From NCBI GenBank assembly GCA_028700975.1, contig JAQVRQ010000007.1:1-50399 (forward strand): a DNA stretch of 50,399 bases, given 5' to 3'. This DNA comes from Bacteroidales bacterium. GTDB taxonomy: Bacteria; Bacteroidota; Bacteroidia; Bacteroidales; UBA932. Of the stretch, positions 39,524 to 49,087 are shown piece after piece; position 1 is the first letter of the stretch; each line of letters opens with the position of its first letter. Both the position numbers and the translations under genes were made by a program. The notes beneath the pieces were generated by a model that was not told where the DNA came from, ran no database searches, and saw only the letters and a program-made list of their open reading frames with translations.

Positions 39524-41116
39524 ATGATTGCTTCTGATTTAAAAAAGTACGGCATTTCAAATGTCAGTAAGGTAGTGTATAATCCCACTTATGAAGAGTT
39601 GTTCAAGTCTGAAATGGATGAGAAAAACCAAGGTTTTGACAAAGGGATCCTCACTAATACTGGAGCTGTATCCGTTATGACAGGTAAATTTACAGGTCGA
39701 TCTCCGAAGGATAAATATATTGTTAATGATGAAACAACAGAAAATTCTATTTGGTGGGATGGGACAGTAAATAAACCAATTACAAAAGAAGTATGGAACG
39801 ATTGCAAAAAAATTGCTCTGGAGGAACTTTCAAACAAAGAGACAATATATGTCGTAGATACATTCTGTGGTACAAATGAAGATACAAGAATGAAAGTTAG
39901 ATTCATTATGGAGGTGGCGTGGCAGGCTCATTTTGTCACAAACATGTTTATTCGCCCATCTCAATATGAACTAGATAATTATGGAGAACCAGATTTTGTT
40001 TTTATCAACGCTTCGAAAGCTGTAAATAACAAATGGAAAGAGCATAATCTCCACTCAGAAGTTTTTGTTCTTTTTAACCTGACTGAAAGAATATCCGTTT
40101 GTGGAGGTACTTGGTATGGAGGAGAGATGAAAAAGGGGATATTTTCAATAATGAACTACTATCTTCCTCTTAAGGGAATAGCATCTATGCACTGTTCTGC
40201 CAATGTTGGCAAAAATGGCGATGTAGCAATTTTCTTTGGTCTCTCAGGTACCGGCAAAACAACATTATCTGCAGATCCAAAAAGGTATTTAATTGGTGAT
40301 GATGAACACGGATGGGATGATCATGGTGTCTTCAATCTTGAGGGTGGATGTTATGCAAAAACAATTAACCTTAGCAAAGAGAACGAACCTGATATTTGGA
40401 ATGCAATTAAGCGAGATGCTTTGCTTGAAAATGTTACTGTTAAAGAAGATGGTAGTATAGATTTTTCGGATGCTTCAGTAACTGAAAACACAAGAGTCTC
40501 CTACCCTATATACCACATAAATAAAATTGTACTTCCATCAAAAGCTGGACATCCAAAAAAGATTATATATCTATCTGCAGACGCCTATGGTGTACTTCCT
40601 CCTGTTTCAATACTAAACAGAGATCAAGCTCAGTATCACTTTCTATGTGGTTATACCTCAAAACTTGCGGGTACTGAACTTGGAATAACAGAACCTGTAC
40701 CTTCATTCTCCCCTGCATTTGGCGAGGCATTTTTAACATTACATCCAACAGTTTATGCAAAGACACTTGCCAAAAAAATGGATGAATATGGTGCAAAGGC
40801 ATATCTAGTTAATACTGGGTGGAACGGAACAGGAAGAAGAATATCAATTAAAGATACAAGAGCAATAATTGATGCTATCCTAGATGGAACAATTGAAAAT
40901 GCTGAAACAAAACATTTACCAATTCTTAATTTAAATATTCCAATACATTTACACGATGTTTCTGATGGTATTTTGGACCCTCGAGATACATATTCAGATC
41001 ATTTAATTTGGGAAGAAAAAGCAAGGAAATTAGGGGCTAAATACATTAAGAACTTTAGTCAATACTGTGACAATGAAACTGCATTATCTCTTGTTGCCAG
41101 CGGTCCTCAATTATAA
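39524..41116 (+). CDS. pckA: phosphoenolpyruvate carboxykinase (ATP)
   Basis: [59 protein letters not shown]-type C-terminus. Confidence 0.98.
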   Translation: MIASDLKKYGISNVSKVVYNPTYEELFKSEMDEKNQGFDKGILTNTGAVSVMTGKFTGRSPKDKYIVNDETTENSIWWDGTVNKPITKEVWNDCKKIALEELSNKETIYVVDTFCGTNEDTRMKVRFIMEVAWQAHFVTNMFIRPSQYELDNYGEPDFVFINASKAVNNKWKEHNLHSEVFVLFNLTERISVCGGTWYGGEMKKGIFSIMNYYLPLKGIASMHCSANVGKNGDVAIFFGLSGTGKTTLSADPKRYLIGDDEHGWDDHGVFNLEGGCYAKTINLSKENEPDIWNAIKRDALLENVTVKEDGSIDFSDASVTENTRVSYPIYHINKIVLPSKAGHPKKIIYLSADAYGVLPPVSILNRDQAQYHFLCGYTSKLAGTELGITEPVPSFSPAFGEAFLTLHPTVYAKTLAKKMDEYGAKAYLVNTGWNGTGRRISIKDTRAIIDAILDGTIENAETKHLPILNLNIPIHLHDVSDGILDPRDTYSDHLIWEEKARKLGAKYIKNFSQYCDNETALSLVASGPQL

Positions 41117-41120
41117 TTTA

Positions 41121-41840
41121 ATGAAAAGTTTTCTTTACAAAATCATCCTCTTTCTAACACTCATTTTTTGTAGTACAGGTGCTTATGCGACATCAAGAAT
41201 ATGGCACGTAAAGCTTGTGACAAATAGAGGCGAGATTGTACTAATGTTATTTGATCAGACACCTTTACACAGAGACAACTTTATTAAATTGGCAAAAGAT
41301 GGCTATTTTAATGGAGTGCTTTTTCATCGTGTTATTAATAATTTTATGATACAATCAGGAGACCCTGATTCAAGGGAGAGGAAGCCAGGAAAACTTTATG
41401 GTAAAGGTGGATCAGAAATGAATATTCCTGCAGAATTCTCACCTCAATTATTTCATAAAATTGGAGCTGTTGCTGCTGCTCGTGAGGGTGATGATATAAA
41501 TCCTTTCAGAGAATCATCTGGTTCTCAGTTTTATATTGTTGAAGGGAAAATTCAGAACGAGGAGTCTTTGTCTAACGCAGAAAACCGAATTAACGTTAGG
41601 AATAGAGCAATTGGCAAAAATACATTTTACAAATTTCCTGACTCAATTAAAGAGCAGTATATGACTATAGGAGGGACGCCTCATCTTGATACTCAATACA
41701 CCGTATTTGGTCAGGTAGTCTCAGGAATGGATGTCGTACATAAAATATCAGATTTGGATACTGATAGTAACGATAGGCCAATGGATGATGTATTTATTAT
41801 ATCTACATATGTTTACAAAAAAAGAATTAAAATTTTTTAA
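41121..41840 (+). CDS. secreted cyclophilin-type peptidylprolyl isomerase
   Basis: Signal peptide; NFIKLAKDGYFNGVLFHRVINNFMIQSGDPDSR; start refined to ATG 41121 (ORF track start 41067 overlaps pckA). Confidence 0.93.
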   Translation: MKSFLYKIILFLTLIFCSTGAYATSRIWHVKLVTNRGEIVLMLFDQTPLHRDNFIKLAKDGYFNGVLFHRVINNFMIQSGDPDSRERKPGKLYGKGGSEMNIPAEFSPQLFHKIGAVAAAREGDDINPFRESSGSQFYIVEGKIQNEESLSNAENRINVRNRAIGKNTFYKFPDSIKEQYMTIGGTPHLDTQYTVFGQVVSGMDVVHKISDLDTDSNDRPMDDVFIISTYVYKKRIKIF

Positions 41841-43511
41841 ATGAAAAAAGCAATTATTTCTTCACTCCTATTTTTTTTGACTTTTAGTTGTATTAATAAA
41901 GATGAAATGGTATTAAAAGAGATAATAAGTCAAACAGAAACCAGTATCTATCCTCTTTATGTTGAGTCTTCTAATGCTTATTGGAATGGAACAATTTCAG
42001 GTGATCCTAAAGAATTCGCAAAATATTCAGAGGCAAACATTGCATTAACTAAAATTTATTCTGATTCTTTAACCTTCAATAAACTAAAGACAATTAGAGA
42101 GAGAGGATCAATTAAAGATTCAATTTTAATGAGGCAATTGGATGTGCTTTATAATTTATTTTTGGCAAATCAGGCAGATACCTTGTTGCTGGAAGAGATT
42201 ATTAATAAGTCTACAATTTTAGAGACGAAATATGCCGAATTCCGTGCACAATATCAAGGAAAAAAAATATCTGATAATGAAGTTGAATTGTTATTGCAAA
42301 CTTCAACAAATAATAGAGATCTTGAAGATGTCTGGAATGCCCATAAAGAAATTGGCCAGTATGTAGCTCAAGATGTTCTTGATGTCATTAGACTACGAAA
42401 CAAACTGGCCAGGTCACTAGGTTATGATAATTATCACACAATGTCTCTGGAACTATCTGGACAAAACCCACAAGATATTTCGGCACTGTTTGACGAACTT
42501 GATTCTCTTACAAAAGGAGAATTTAAAAAGCTTAAGGACGAAATGGATGTGAAATTTTCAAAAAGATATGGAGTAGATATTGAGAAACTTATGCCTTGGC
42601 ACTATCAGGGAAGATATTTTCAAGAATCACCAAAGTTGTATCCTGTTGATCTAGATAAGTATTACAAAGGGAGAAACTTAGAACAATTGACAACAGATTT
42701 TTATTCTAGTATTGGCTTGGATGTCACAACTATAATGGCAAATAGTGATTTATATGAAAAAGTGGGCAAAAATCAACATGCATATTGTATTGATATTGAC
42801 ACAAAAGGAGATGTTAGGGTGCTTGCAAATATTTCTGATAATGAGGCTTGGATGGGTACAATGCTTCATGAATTTGGACACGGAGTATATTCTCTAGGCC
42901 ACGACATACCTTCAAATCCGTTTTTTCTTAAAAATGCAGCACACGCATTCACAACTGAGGCAGTAGCTATGATTTTTGGCAGATTATCTAGGAATCCTGA
43001 GTGGATGAAACAGAGTTTAAAACTTTCAGATGAAGAGAAAAAAGAGATCGAAGATGATTGTTATAACTCTTTAAAACTTCAGCAACTTGTTTTTAGTAGA
43101 TGGGTTCAAGTTGTATACAGATTTGAAAAAGATATGTATTCAAACCCTGAACAAGATCTTAATTCACTATGGTGGGATTTAGTAGAAAAGTATCAGATGC
43201 TTAATAAACCTGAAGGCAGAAATATGCCAGATTGGGCTACAAAGGTTCATCTAGCACTTTACCCGTGCTATTATCATAATTATCAGCTTGGAGAACTTCT
43301 AGCATCTCAAATGCATTACTACATAACGGACAACATTACCAACTCCGGAGATTATAGAAATGAATGCTATATTGGAAATCTAGAGGTTGGTAAATGGATG
43401 TCAGAGAATGTTTTTCAATCTGGAATGAAATATGAATGGAACGATATGATTAAGAAAGCAACTGGAGAAAAACTTACAGCAAAATACTTTGCAATGCAAT
43501 TTGTAGATTAA
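41841..43511 (+). CDS. M2/M3-like peptidyl-dipeptidase, predicted lipoprotein
   Basis: Lipobox LTFSC; MLHEFGHGVYSLGHD zinc motif, HAFTTEAVAMIFGRL. Confidence 0.88.
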   Translation: MKKAIISSLLFFLTFSCINKDEMVLKEIISQTETSIYPLYVESSNAYWNGTISGDPKEFAKYSEANIALTKIYSDSLTFNKLKTIRERGSIKDSILMRQLDVLYNLFLANQADTLLLEEIINKSTILETKYAEFRAQYQGKKISDNEVELLLQTSTNNRDLEDVWNAHKEIGQYVAQDVLDVIRLRNKLARSLGYDNYHTMSLELSGQNPQDISALFDELDSLTKGEFKKLKDEMDVKFSKRYGVDIEKLMPWHYQGRYFQESPKLYPVDLDKYYKGRNLEQLTTDFYSSIGLDVTTIMANSDLYEKVGKNQHAYCIDIDTKGDVRVLANISDNEAWMGTMLHEFGHGVYSLGHDIPSNPFFLKNAAHAFTTEAVAMIFGRLSRNPEWMKQSLKLSDEEKKEIEDDCYNSLKLQQLVFSRWVQVVYRFEKDMYSNPEQDLNSLWWDLVEKYQMLNKPEGRNMPDWATKVHLALYPCYYHNYQLGELLASQMHYYITDNITNSGDYRNECYIGNLEVGKWMSENVFQSGMKYEWNDMIKKATGEKLTAKYFAMQFVD

Positions 43512-43516
43512 AACAT

Positions 43517-44344
43517 CTATTTAAACCAATACATCTTTGAAGATGTCCCTCTAGGAAGGCATTCAAGGGTAAAGTCAGCACCGGGGATGGCACCTTTTTT
43601 AAGGATTGCCATCCCTGATGCTTGTAAGGCAAGGGAGGGCGTATTATTATTAGCACTTAAATGGCATAAAAGCAATGTTTTAAGACTAGAATGATATATC
43701 TTTTCAATCGCTTCGGCTGTTTCGCTATTGCTTAAGTGACCTTTGCCTGTCCTAATTCTATCAATAAGAGCTTTAGGATAAGGACCCTCTTCTAACATCT
43801 TACAATCGTAATTTGATTCAAAGATTAGATGGTCTGCCATTGATGCATACTTTAGAACTTTATCTGTTACCCTGCCAATATCTGTTATTATTGCAATTTT
43901 AACACCAGACATTTCAATATAATAACCATAATTATCTGTTCCATCGTGTGGGACTGGAAATGGAGTTACTCTGACCTCTTTAAATTCAAATGGTTGTTCT
44001 GCCTGAATTATAACTCTGGATGAGTTAAGCTTACCTCTTGTTGCAAAATTGGAAGCAAGCGCATTGTGTAACGACTCAGTAGCGTAGACTGGTTTGTATG
44101 ACCGTTCAACAAAGGAGCCAAGGTGTTTTATATGATCTATATGATCGTGAGTAACAAGTACAAAATCTACATCGTTAAGGTTAAGAGAGTACTCGGAAAG
44201 TCTTTTTTTTACAGTTCTCATTCCAATGCCAAAGTCAACAAGGAAAGTCACAATTCCATTTGAGAACCAATAACAGTTGCCATTACTCCCACTTGCTAAA
44301 GATAAGAATGAGACTTCGTTAAACTCCTGAGGGAAAATCTTCAT
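43517..44344 (-). CDS. MBL-fold metallohydrolase (YycJ/WalJ-like)
   Basis: SLASGSNGNCYWF, LVTHDHIDHIKHLGSF, FPVPHDGTDNYGY, FESNYDCKML, CHLSANNNTP. Confidence 0.9.
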   Translation of the reverse strand: MKIFPQEFNEVSFLSLASGSNGNCYWFSNGIVTFLVDFGIGMRTVKKRLSEYSLNLNDVDFVLVTHDHIDHIKHLGSFVERSYKPVYATESLHNALASNFATRGKLNSSRVIIQAEQPFEFKEVRVTPFPVPHDGTDNYGYYIEMSGVKIAIITDIGRVTDKVLKYASMADHLIFESNYDCKMLEEGPYPKALIDRIRTGKGHLSNSETAEAIEKIYHSSLKTLLLCHLSANNNTPSLALQASGMAILKKGAIPGADFTLECLPRGTSSKMYWFK

Positions 44345-44952
44345 AGATAAGGCTCCAGATCGATAATTAGATCATTTTCTTGAAGCATAAGCGCTGTTTT
44401 GATTCCAAAAAGTGATGCTGCATCAAGATTAATTTTAGAGTCATCAACAAATAGTGTCTCTTCAGGGATTATAGCTGAATCGTCAAGTAACATTCTAAAT
44501 ATTTTTGGATCAGGCTTTGCGCATTTCATTTCAAAGGAAAGGTACATTTTTTCAAAATAATCTTCCATATTCTGGCCTCCTTTTAGAAACATTGGCTTAA
44601 CTGTTTCAATAGCTGTCGGATTTGTATTGCTTAGTAGAAATAACCTATATCTGGAGGAAAAGAGCTTTAGAGCATTTAATTTTTCAATTGGGATTCCCGG
44701 TAAAAAAGCAGCCATTGCATCATCAATTTCTTTATCTGTGGCTGGAAGTGTCATATCCTTTCTTACCATATACCTGAACTCGTCAGTATCAATTAAACCT
44801 TTTTCGTAATCCATAAAGAATCCATCTTGGAAATATTCATTTATAATCCGTCCAAAATCTGGATGACCAATATTTTTAAAAGCCTCAATACATCTAATTT
44901 TGTCAAGTTTTACGAGTACTCCTCCTAAATCAAATATTATATTTTTTATCAT
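44341..44952 (-). CDS. HAD superfamily (subfamily IA, YihX-like) phosphatase
   Basis: IIFDLGGVLVKLD, LLSNTNPTAIE, KCAKPDPKIFRMLL, FVDDSKINLDAA. Confidence 0.88.
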   Translation of the reverse strand: MIKNIIFDLGGVLVKLDKIRCIEAFKNIGHPDFGRIINEYFQDGFFMDYEKGLIDTDEFRYMVRKDMTLPATDKEIDDAMAAFLPGIPIEKLNALKLFSSRYRLFLLSNTNPTAIETVKPMFLKGGQNMEDYFEKMYLSFEMKCAKPDPKIFRMLLDDSAIIPEETLFVDDSKINLDAASLFGIKTALMLQENDLIIDLEPYL

Positions 44953-44976
44953 ATCTCAAATTTCTACAAATATGAA

Positions 44977-46041
44977 TCAATTATCTTCAATAGAAAAATC
45001 ATATGGAAAATTGTAGATTTTTTTATTGGTGATAATTGCTGTAATCAATTCTGAATCTGTAATATCAAATGAAGGATTGAAAATATCAATATTATTTGGT
45101 GCCATTTTATTCTTATACCATAAATCAGTAATTTCAACTCCATCTCTTTCCTCAATTATTATATCATTACCACTAAGTGTATTAGGGTCAATAGTACTTT
45201 CTGGACCAAGAACGTAAAACGGAATGTTATAATGTTTAGCTTGAACAGCTAATGCAGATGTTCCAATTTTATTTGCGACATCCCCATTTTTGGCAATTCT
45301 ATCACAACCTACGAGAATTGCATCAATTTTTCCTAGTTTCATTAAATAGGATGACATATTATCGCAAACTAAGGTAACATTGGCACCGGATTTTGAAAGT
45401 TCAAAGGCAGTCAAACGAGATCCCTGAAGAAGTGGACGGGTTTCAGGAACAAATATGTCAAAAGCATAACCTTTTTCATTGCCTAAATAAATTGGAGAAA
45501 GAGCTGTGCCAAATCTTGCAGTTGCAAGATGTCCTGCGTTACAATATGTCATTAAGCGAAACCCTTTCTTAAGTAAAGGGAGCGCATTTTGTGCAATAGA
45601 TAGGGACATTTTAATATCTGCTGATTTAATTATTAATGCCTCTTTTGCAAGTAAAATAGCGCATAAATCGAAATTAAATTTATTATCTGAAAAATGATTC
45701 TGGAAGAGTTTTAACATTCTGTTAGATGCCCATTTAGCATTAACTGCAGTTGGTCTTGCATTTACAATTAACTTTATAGTTTGTATTAGAAATTCTAGAG
45801 CCTGCGAATATGACTTTCCGGTAAATGATCTAAATGCCATAGCAATACCAGCAGCAGTTATGACACCAATAGCAGGAGCACCCCTTACTTTTAACTTTTT
45901 TATTGAATCAATTAACTCTTCAACTGTGTAAATATATAAAAACACCTCTCTAGTAGGAAGTTGAGTTTGATCAATTATCTTAATCCAACTACAATCAGGA
46001 GGAAACTCAACTGAGTCATAACCTATAGGAGCCCTATTCAT
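44977..46041 (-). CDS. mtnA: S-methyl-5-thioribose-1-phosphate isomerase
   Basis: KLKVRGAPAIGVITAAG, MTYCNAGHLATARFGTALSPI (catalytic Cys), VGCDRIAKNGDVANKIGTSALAV (catalytic Asp). Confidence 0.93.
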   Translation of the reverse strand: MNRAPIGYDSVEFPPDCSWIKIIDQTQLPTREVFLYIYTVEELIDSIKKLKVRGAPAIGVITAAGIAMAFRSFTGKSYSQALEFLIQTIKLIVNARPTAVNAKWASNRMLKLFQNHFSDNKFNFDLCAILLAKEALIIKSADIKMSLSIAQNALPLLKKGFRLMTYCNAGHLATARFGTALSPIYLGNEKGYAFDIFVPETRPLLQGSRLTAFELSKSGANVTLVCDNMSSYLMKLGKIDAILVGCDRIAKNGDVANKIGTSALAVQAKHYNIPFYVLGPESTIDPNTLSGNDIIIEERDGVEITDLWYKNKMAPNNIDIFNPSFDITDSELITAIITNKKIYNFPYDFSIEDN

Positions 46042-46705
46042 TTTTCATAAACTTACCCTTAAGTTCGTTTAGTTGAGTCATTTGCTTATAAGTGAAGTGC
46101 CTTGGTTGAGCTCCTCTAGATTCCATAATATGAGCAATTTTACAATGCGCCTCAACTACTTCAGTTCGCCAATATGCCTCTTCAATGTTCTTTCCCCAAG
46201 TTAAAAGTCCATGGTTTTGAAGAATTAGTACATTTCTTCCCCTAGAAAGTGTCTCAACCTGTTCTAGTAACTCAGCAGATCCTGGTGTATTGTATGGAGC
46301 AAGTGTCAACTGCCCCATCCAAATAACAGCTTCTCCACTTAATGGAGTAGATGGCACTATTTCACTAAAACCATAGGAACAAGTGTATGGAGGATGAGAA
46401 TGAACCACTCCTCCAATATCTGGATTATTATTGTAAATTGCTAAATGGGTAAATAGCTCAGTAGAGGCTTTTTTACTTCCGTATATTTTGTTACCCTTAG
46501 AATCGACAATTACAAAATCAGTCTCATTCAATCCACTTTTTGAGTGCATTGAAGGTGTGATCATAAAAAGATCTTCGTCTAACCTTATTGAGAGATTTCC
46601 ACCATTTCCTTCTACGAAGGATTTTTGCCATAGAATTTCTGAATAATATGACAGTGCAAACGCCTGATCATAGTATAGCTTTGGTATAGGCCTAAATTCT
46701 GTCAT
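46034..46705 (-). CDS. class II aldolase/adducin-family aldolase, candidate 5-deoxyribulose-1-P / MTRu-1-P aldolase
   Basis: GGNLSIRL, KASTELFTHLAIYN (catalytic Glu), GVVHSHPPYTCSYG (Zn His-x-His), NHGLLTWG. Confidence 0.9.
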   Translation of the reverse strand: MTEFRPIPKLYYDQAFALSYYSEILWQKSFVEGNGGNLSIRLDEDLFMITPSMHSKSGLNETDFVIVDSKGNKIYGSKKASTELFTHLAIYNNNPDIGGVVHSHPPYTCSYGFSEIVPSTPLSGEAVIWMGQLTLAPYNTPGSAELLEQVETLSRGRNVLILQNHGLLTWGKNIEEAYWRTEVVEAHCKIAHIMESRGAQPRHFTYKQMTQLNELKGKFMKNE

Positions 46706-46720
46706 TTTTGTAGTATTAGT

Positions 46721-47542
46721 TTACAGCTTTTCAATCATAGATTTAAACAAAAGAGTCATTTTATGTGAAGCAGCATTTGCAGCTTTAATCACATCATCTC
46801 CATCATTTACAAAATCTTCAGAAAACGAATGTGCTTCGTTAGTAATTACTGACATTCCAAAAACCGGTATAGATGAATGTCTGGCAACAATAACCTCAGG
46901 AACAGTGGACATACCAACTGAATCGGCTCCGGCTTTTCCAAAAAATGAGTACTCTGCGGGTGTCTCATATGTAGGACCTGTCCCTGCAAGATATACTCCC
47001 TTTTTCAATGAAATCCCCATATCAATTGCCAATCTCTCGGCCAATTCAATAAGCTTGGGGTCGTATGGTCTTGTCATATCTGGGAATCTAGGACCCAATT
47101 CATCAATATTTTGACCAATTAAAGGATTGGGCATTAAATTGATATGATCTCTTAAAATCATCAAATCTCCAACCCTAAATGAGGGGTTTATACCACCGGC
47201 AGCATTTGAAACAAATAGATAAGATATTCCAAGTCGTTTCATTACCCTAATTGGAAGAGTGACTAAATCCATACCATACCCTTCATAATAATGAAATCTG
47301 CCCTGCATTGCAACAACATTTTTTCCACCAAGTTTCCCTAAAATTAAGTTTCCTTTATGGCCAATAGCTGTTGACTGAGCAAAGTTTGGGATTTCCTTGT
47401 AGGGTATGACTATTTTTTCTTCAATTATCTCTACAAGTTCGCCTAATCCGCTGCCAAGTACTATACCTGCAAATGGCAAAAAATTGTTTGATTTTTTCTT
47501 AATATAAGATGTTGCTTCATCAATTCTTTTAAGTACTTCCAT
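46721..47542 (-). CDS. purine nucleoside phosphorylase, trimeric NP-I family
   Basis: [58 protein letters not shown]. Confidence 0.94.
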   Translation of the reverse strand: MEVLKRIDEATSYIKKKSNNFLPFAGIVLGSGLGELVEIIEEKIVIPYKEIPNFAQSTAIGHKGNLILGKLGGKNVVAMQGRFHYYEGYGMDLVTLPIRVMKRLGISYLFVSNAAGGINPSFRVGDLMILRDHINLMPNPLIGQNIDELGPRFPDMTRPYDPKLIELAERLAIDMGISLKKGVYLAGTGPTYETPAEYSFFGKAGADSVGMSTVPEVIVARHSSIPVFGMSVITNEAHSFSEDFVNDGDDVIKAANAASHKMTLLFKSMIEKL

Positions 47543-47544
47543 CT

Positions 47545-48798
47545 CTAGAGCAATTTTTTATATAATCTATTTACATTTTCTAATATTTCACCTTCTCCGA
47601 GCACTTTCCTACCCTCCATAACAACTTTACCATTACAAATAACAGTGTCAATACAGGAACTATTTGCTGAATAAATTAGATTTGCTAAAAAGTTAATATT
47701 TGGTGTAAAAGCATAATTATCAATATCAATAAGTGATATATCTGCAAGCCAGCCCTCTTTAATTAATCCTGTTTTTATTCCCAATGATTTACCACCATTT
47801 AAAGTCGCTAAATTCATTAGTTCGCTTATTGGAAGAGAAGTAGGATCTCCTCTCCAAGCTTTTTGAACTAAAGCAGCTGTTTTCATAGCTTCAAGCATAT
47901 CTAAGTTATTTGATGAGGCACAACCATCGGTCCCAAGAGTAACAGTTAGACCAGCATCTCTCATTTCATTATATCTAAATTTATAGCCCGATGCAATTTT
48001 GAGATTAGAATTAATATTATGGACCACTTTCACGTCGTACTTAGATAAGATCTCAATATCATTATCATTAAGCCACAGTGAGTGTGCTGCCACAACTTCA
48101 GGGCCAAGGACTCCTAATTGCTCAAGATATTTTGTTGGTGACACTCCGTGTTTTTTTAATGACTCATTATTTTCCCACTCAGTCTCAGAAAGATGGATGT
48201 GAACTATTAATCCCCTCTCTCTAGCAAAATTTGAGCCCCACTTAATCATTTCTGCCGTTACACTATACGGAGAATGAATTCCAATTGCAAAAGTATGCAA
48301 ATCACTCCACCCTTTTGAGAGTTGAAAAAGTTCTTCACAATCATTTTTAATTTGAGAAGATAATGAGGTATTCATCTGATCCAAAATTACAAATGGTTGA
48401 ACAGATCTTAACCCAGCCTCTTCAATTGCTTTCACTGATGAAGGCACTTTCCAATACTGATCATTAAAAGTAGTAGTACCTGTTTTAACCATTTCAAGAG
48501 CTGCTAGTTTACTTCCCCAGTAAACCATTTCATCGTCAAGTTTTTTCTCAACTGGCCAAATACGATTTTCTAACCAATCGATTAAATGCATATCCTCTCC
48601 TATTCCTCTCATCAAAGTCATAGCTGCGTGAGTATGCATATTTACAAAACCAGGTACAACCCATTTACCTTTTGCATTAATAACTTTATCTGCAATAAAA
48701 TCTATTTCAGTAGCAATCTTTTCAATTCGTTTATCTTTAATAAGAATATCAGTTTCAATCCCCTCAAGCGTCGCCTTTTTTATCAAAATGGAACTCAT
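47545..48798 (-). CDS. mtaD: 5-methylthioadenosine/S-adenosylhomocysteine deaminase-like amidohydrolase
   Basis: [61 protein letters not shown]. Confidence 0.9.
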   Translation of the reverse strand: MSSILIKKATLEGIETDILIKDKRIEKIATEIDFIADKVINAKGKWVVPGFVNMHTHAAMTLMRGIGEDMHLIDWLENRIWPVEKKLDDEMVYWGSKLAALEMVKTGTTTFNDQYWKVPSSVKAIEEAGLRSVQPFVILDQMNTSLSSQIKNDCEELFQLSKGWSDLHTFAIGIHSPYSVTAEMIKWGSNFARERGLIVHIHLSETEWENNESLKKHGVSPTKYLEQLGVLGPEVVAAHSLWLNDNDIEILSKYDVKVVHNINSNLKIASGYKFRYNEMRDAGLTVTLGTDGCASSNNLDMLEAMKTAALVQKAWRGDPTSLPISELMNLATLNGGKSLGIKTGLIKEGWLADISLIDIDNYAFTPNINFLANLIYSANSSCIDTVICNGKVVMEGRKVLGEGEILENVNRLYKKLL

Positions 48799-48899
48799 AT
48801 ATTGTTGTTTGAATTAATCTTACAATTATACGATAAAAATAGCTTTTAATTAAAAAAAAGTGCTATTATTGTAGAGAGAAAACCTTAAATAATAGTTTT

Positions 48900-49064
48900 A
48901 TGAAAAAATACGTATGCGTAGTTTGTGACTATGTTTATGACCCTGAACAGGGAGATCCTGATGGTGGAATTATGCCTGGTACATCTTTTGAAGATATTCC
49001 AGCAGATTGGCTTTGTCCTGTTTGTGGCGTTGGAAAAGAAGATTTTGAACCCATTGATGATTAA
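48900..49064 (+). CDS. rubredoxin
   Basis: Own translation: [54 protein letters not shown]; two CxxC knuckles. Missing from the supplied ORF track because it is 54 aa. Confidence 0.97.
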   Translation: MKKYVCVVCDYVYDPEQGDPDGGIMPGTSFEDIPADWLCPVCGVGKEDFEPIDD

Positions 49065-49087
49065 ATAACTATTTTTGTCGCAAAAAA

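Noticed and set aside
41067-41120. Upstream start of the cyclophilin ORF
   Set aside because: Overlaps the pckA end; a signal peptide begins cleanly at ATG 41121.
43504-43519. TAGAT-TAAAAC-ATCTA hairpin between the M2-like peptidase and MBL genes
   Set aside because: Only a 5 bp AT-rich stem without a proper T-tract; likely chance.
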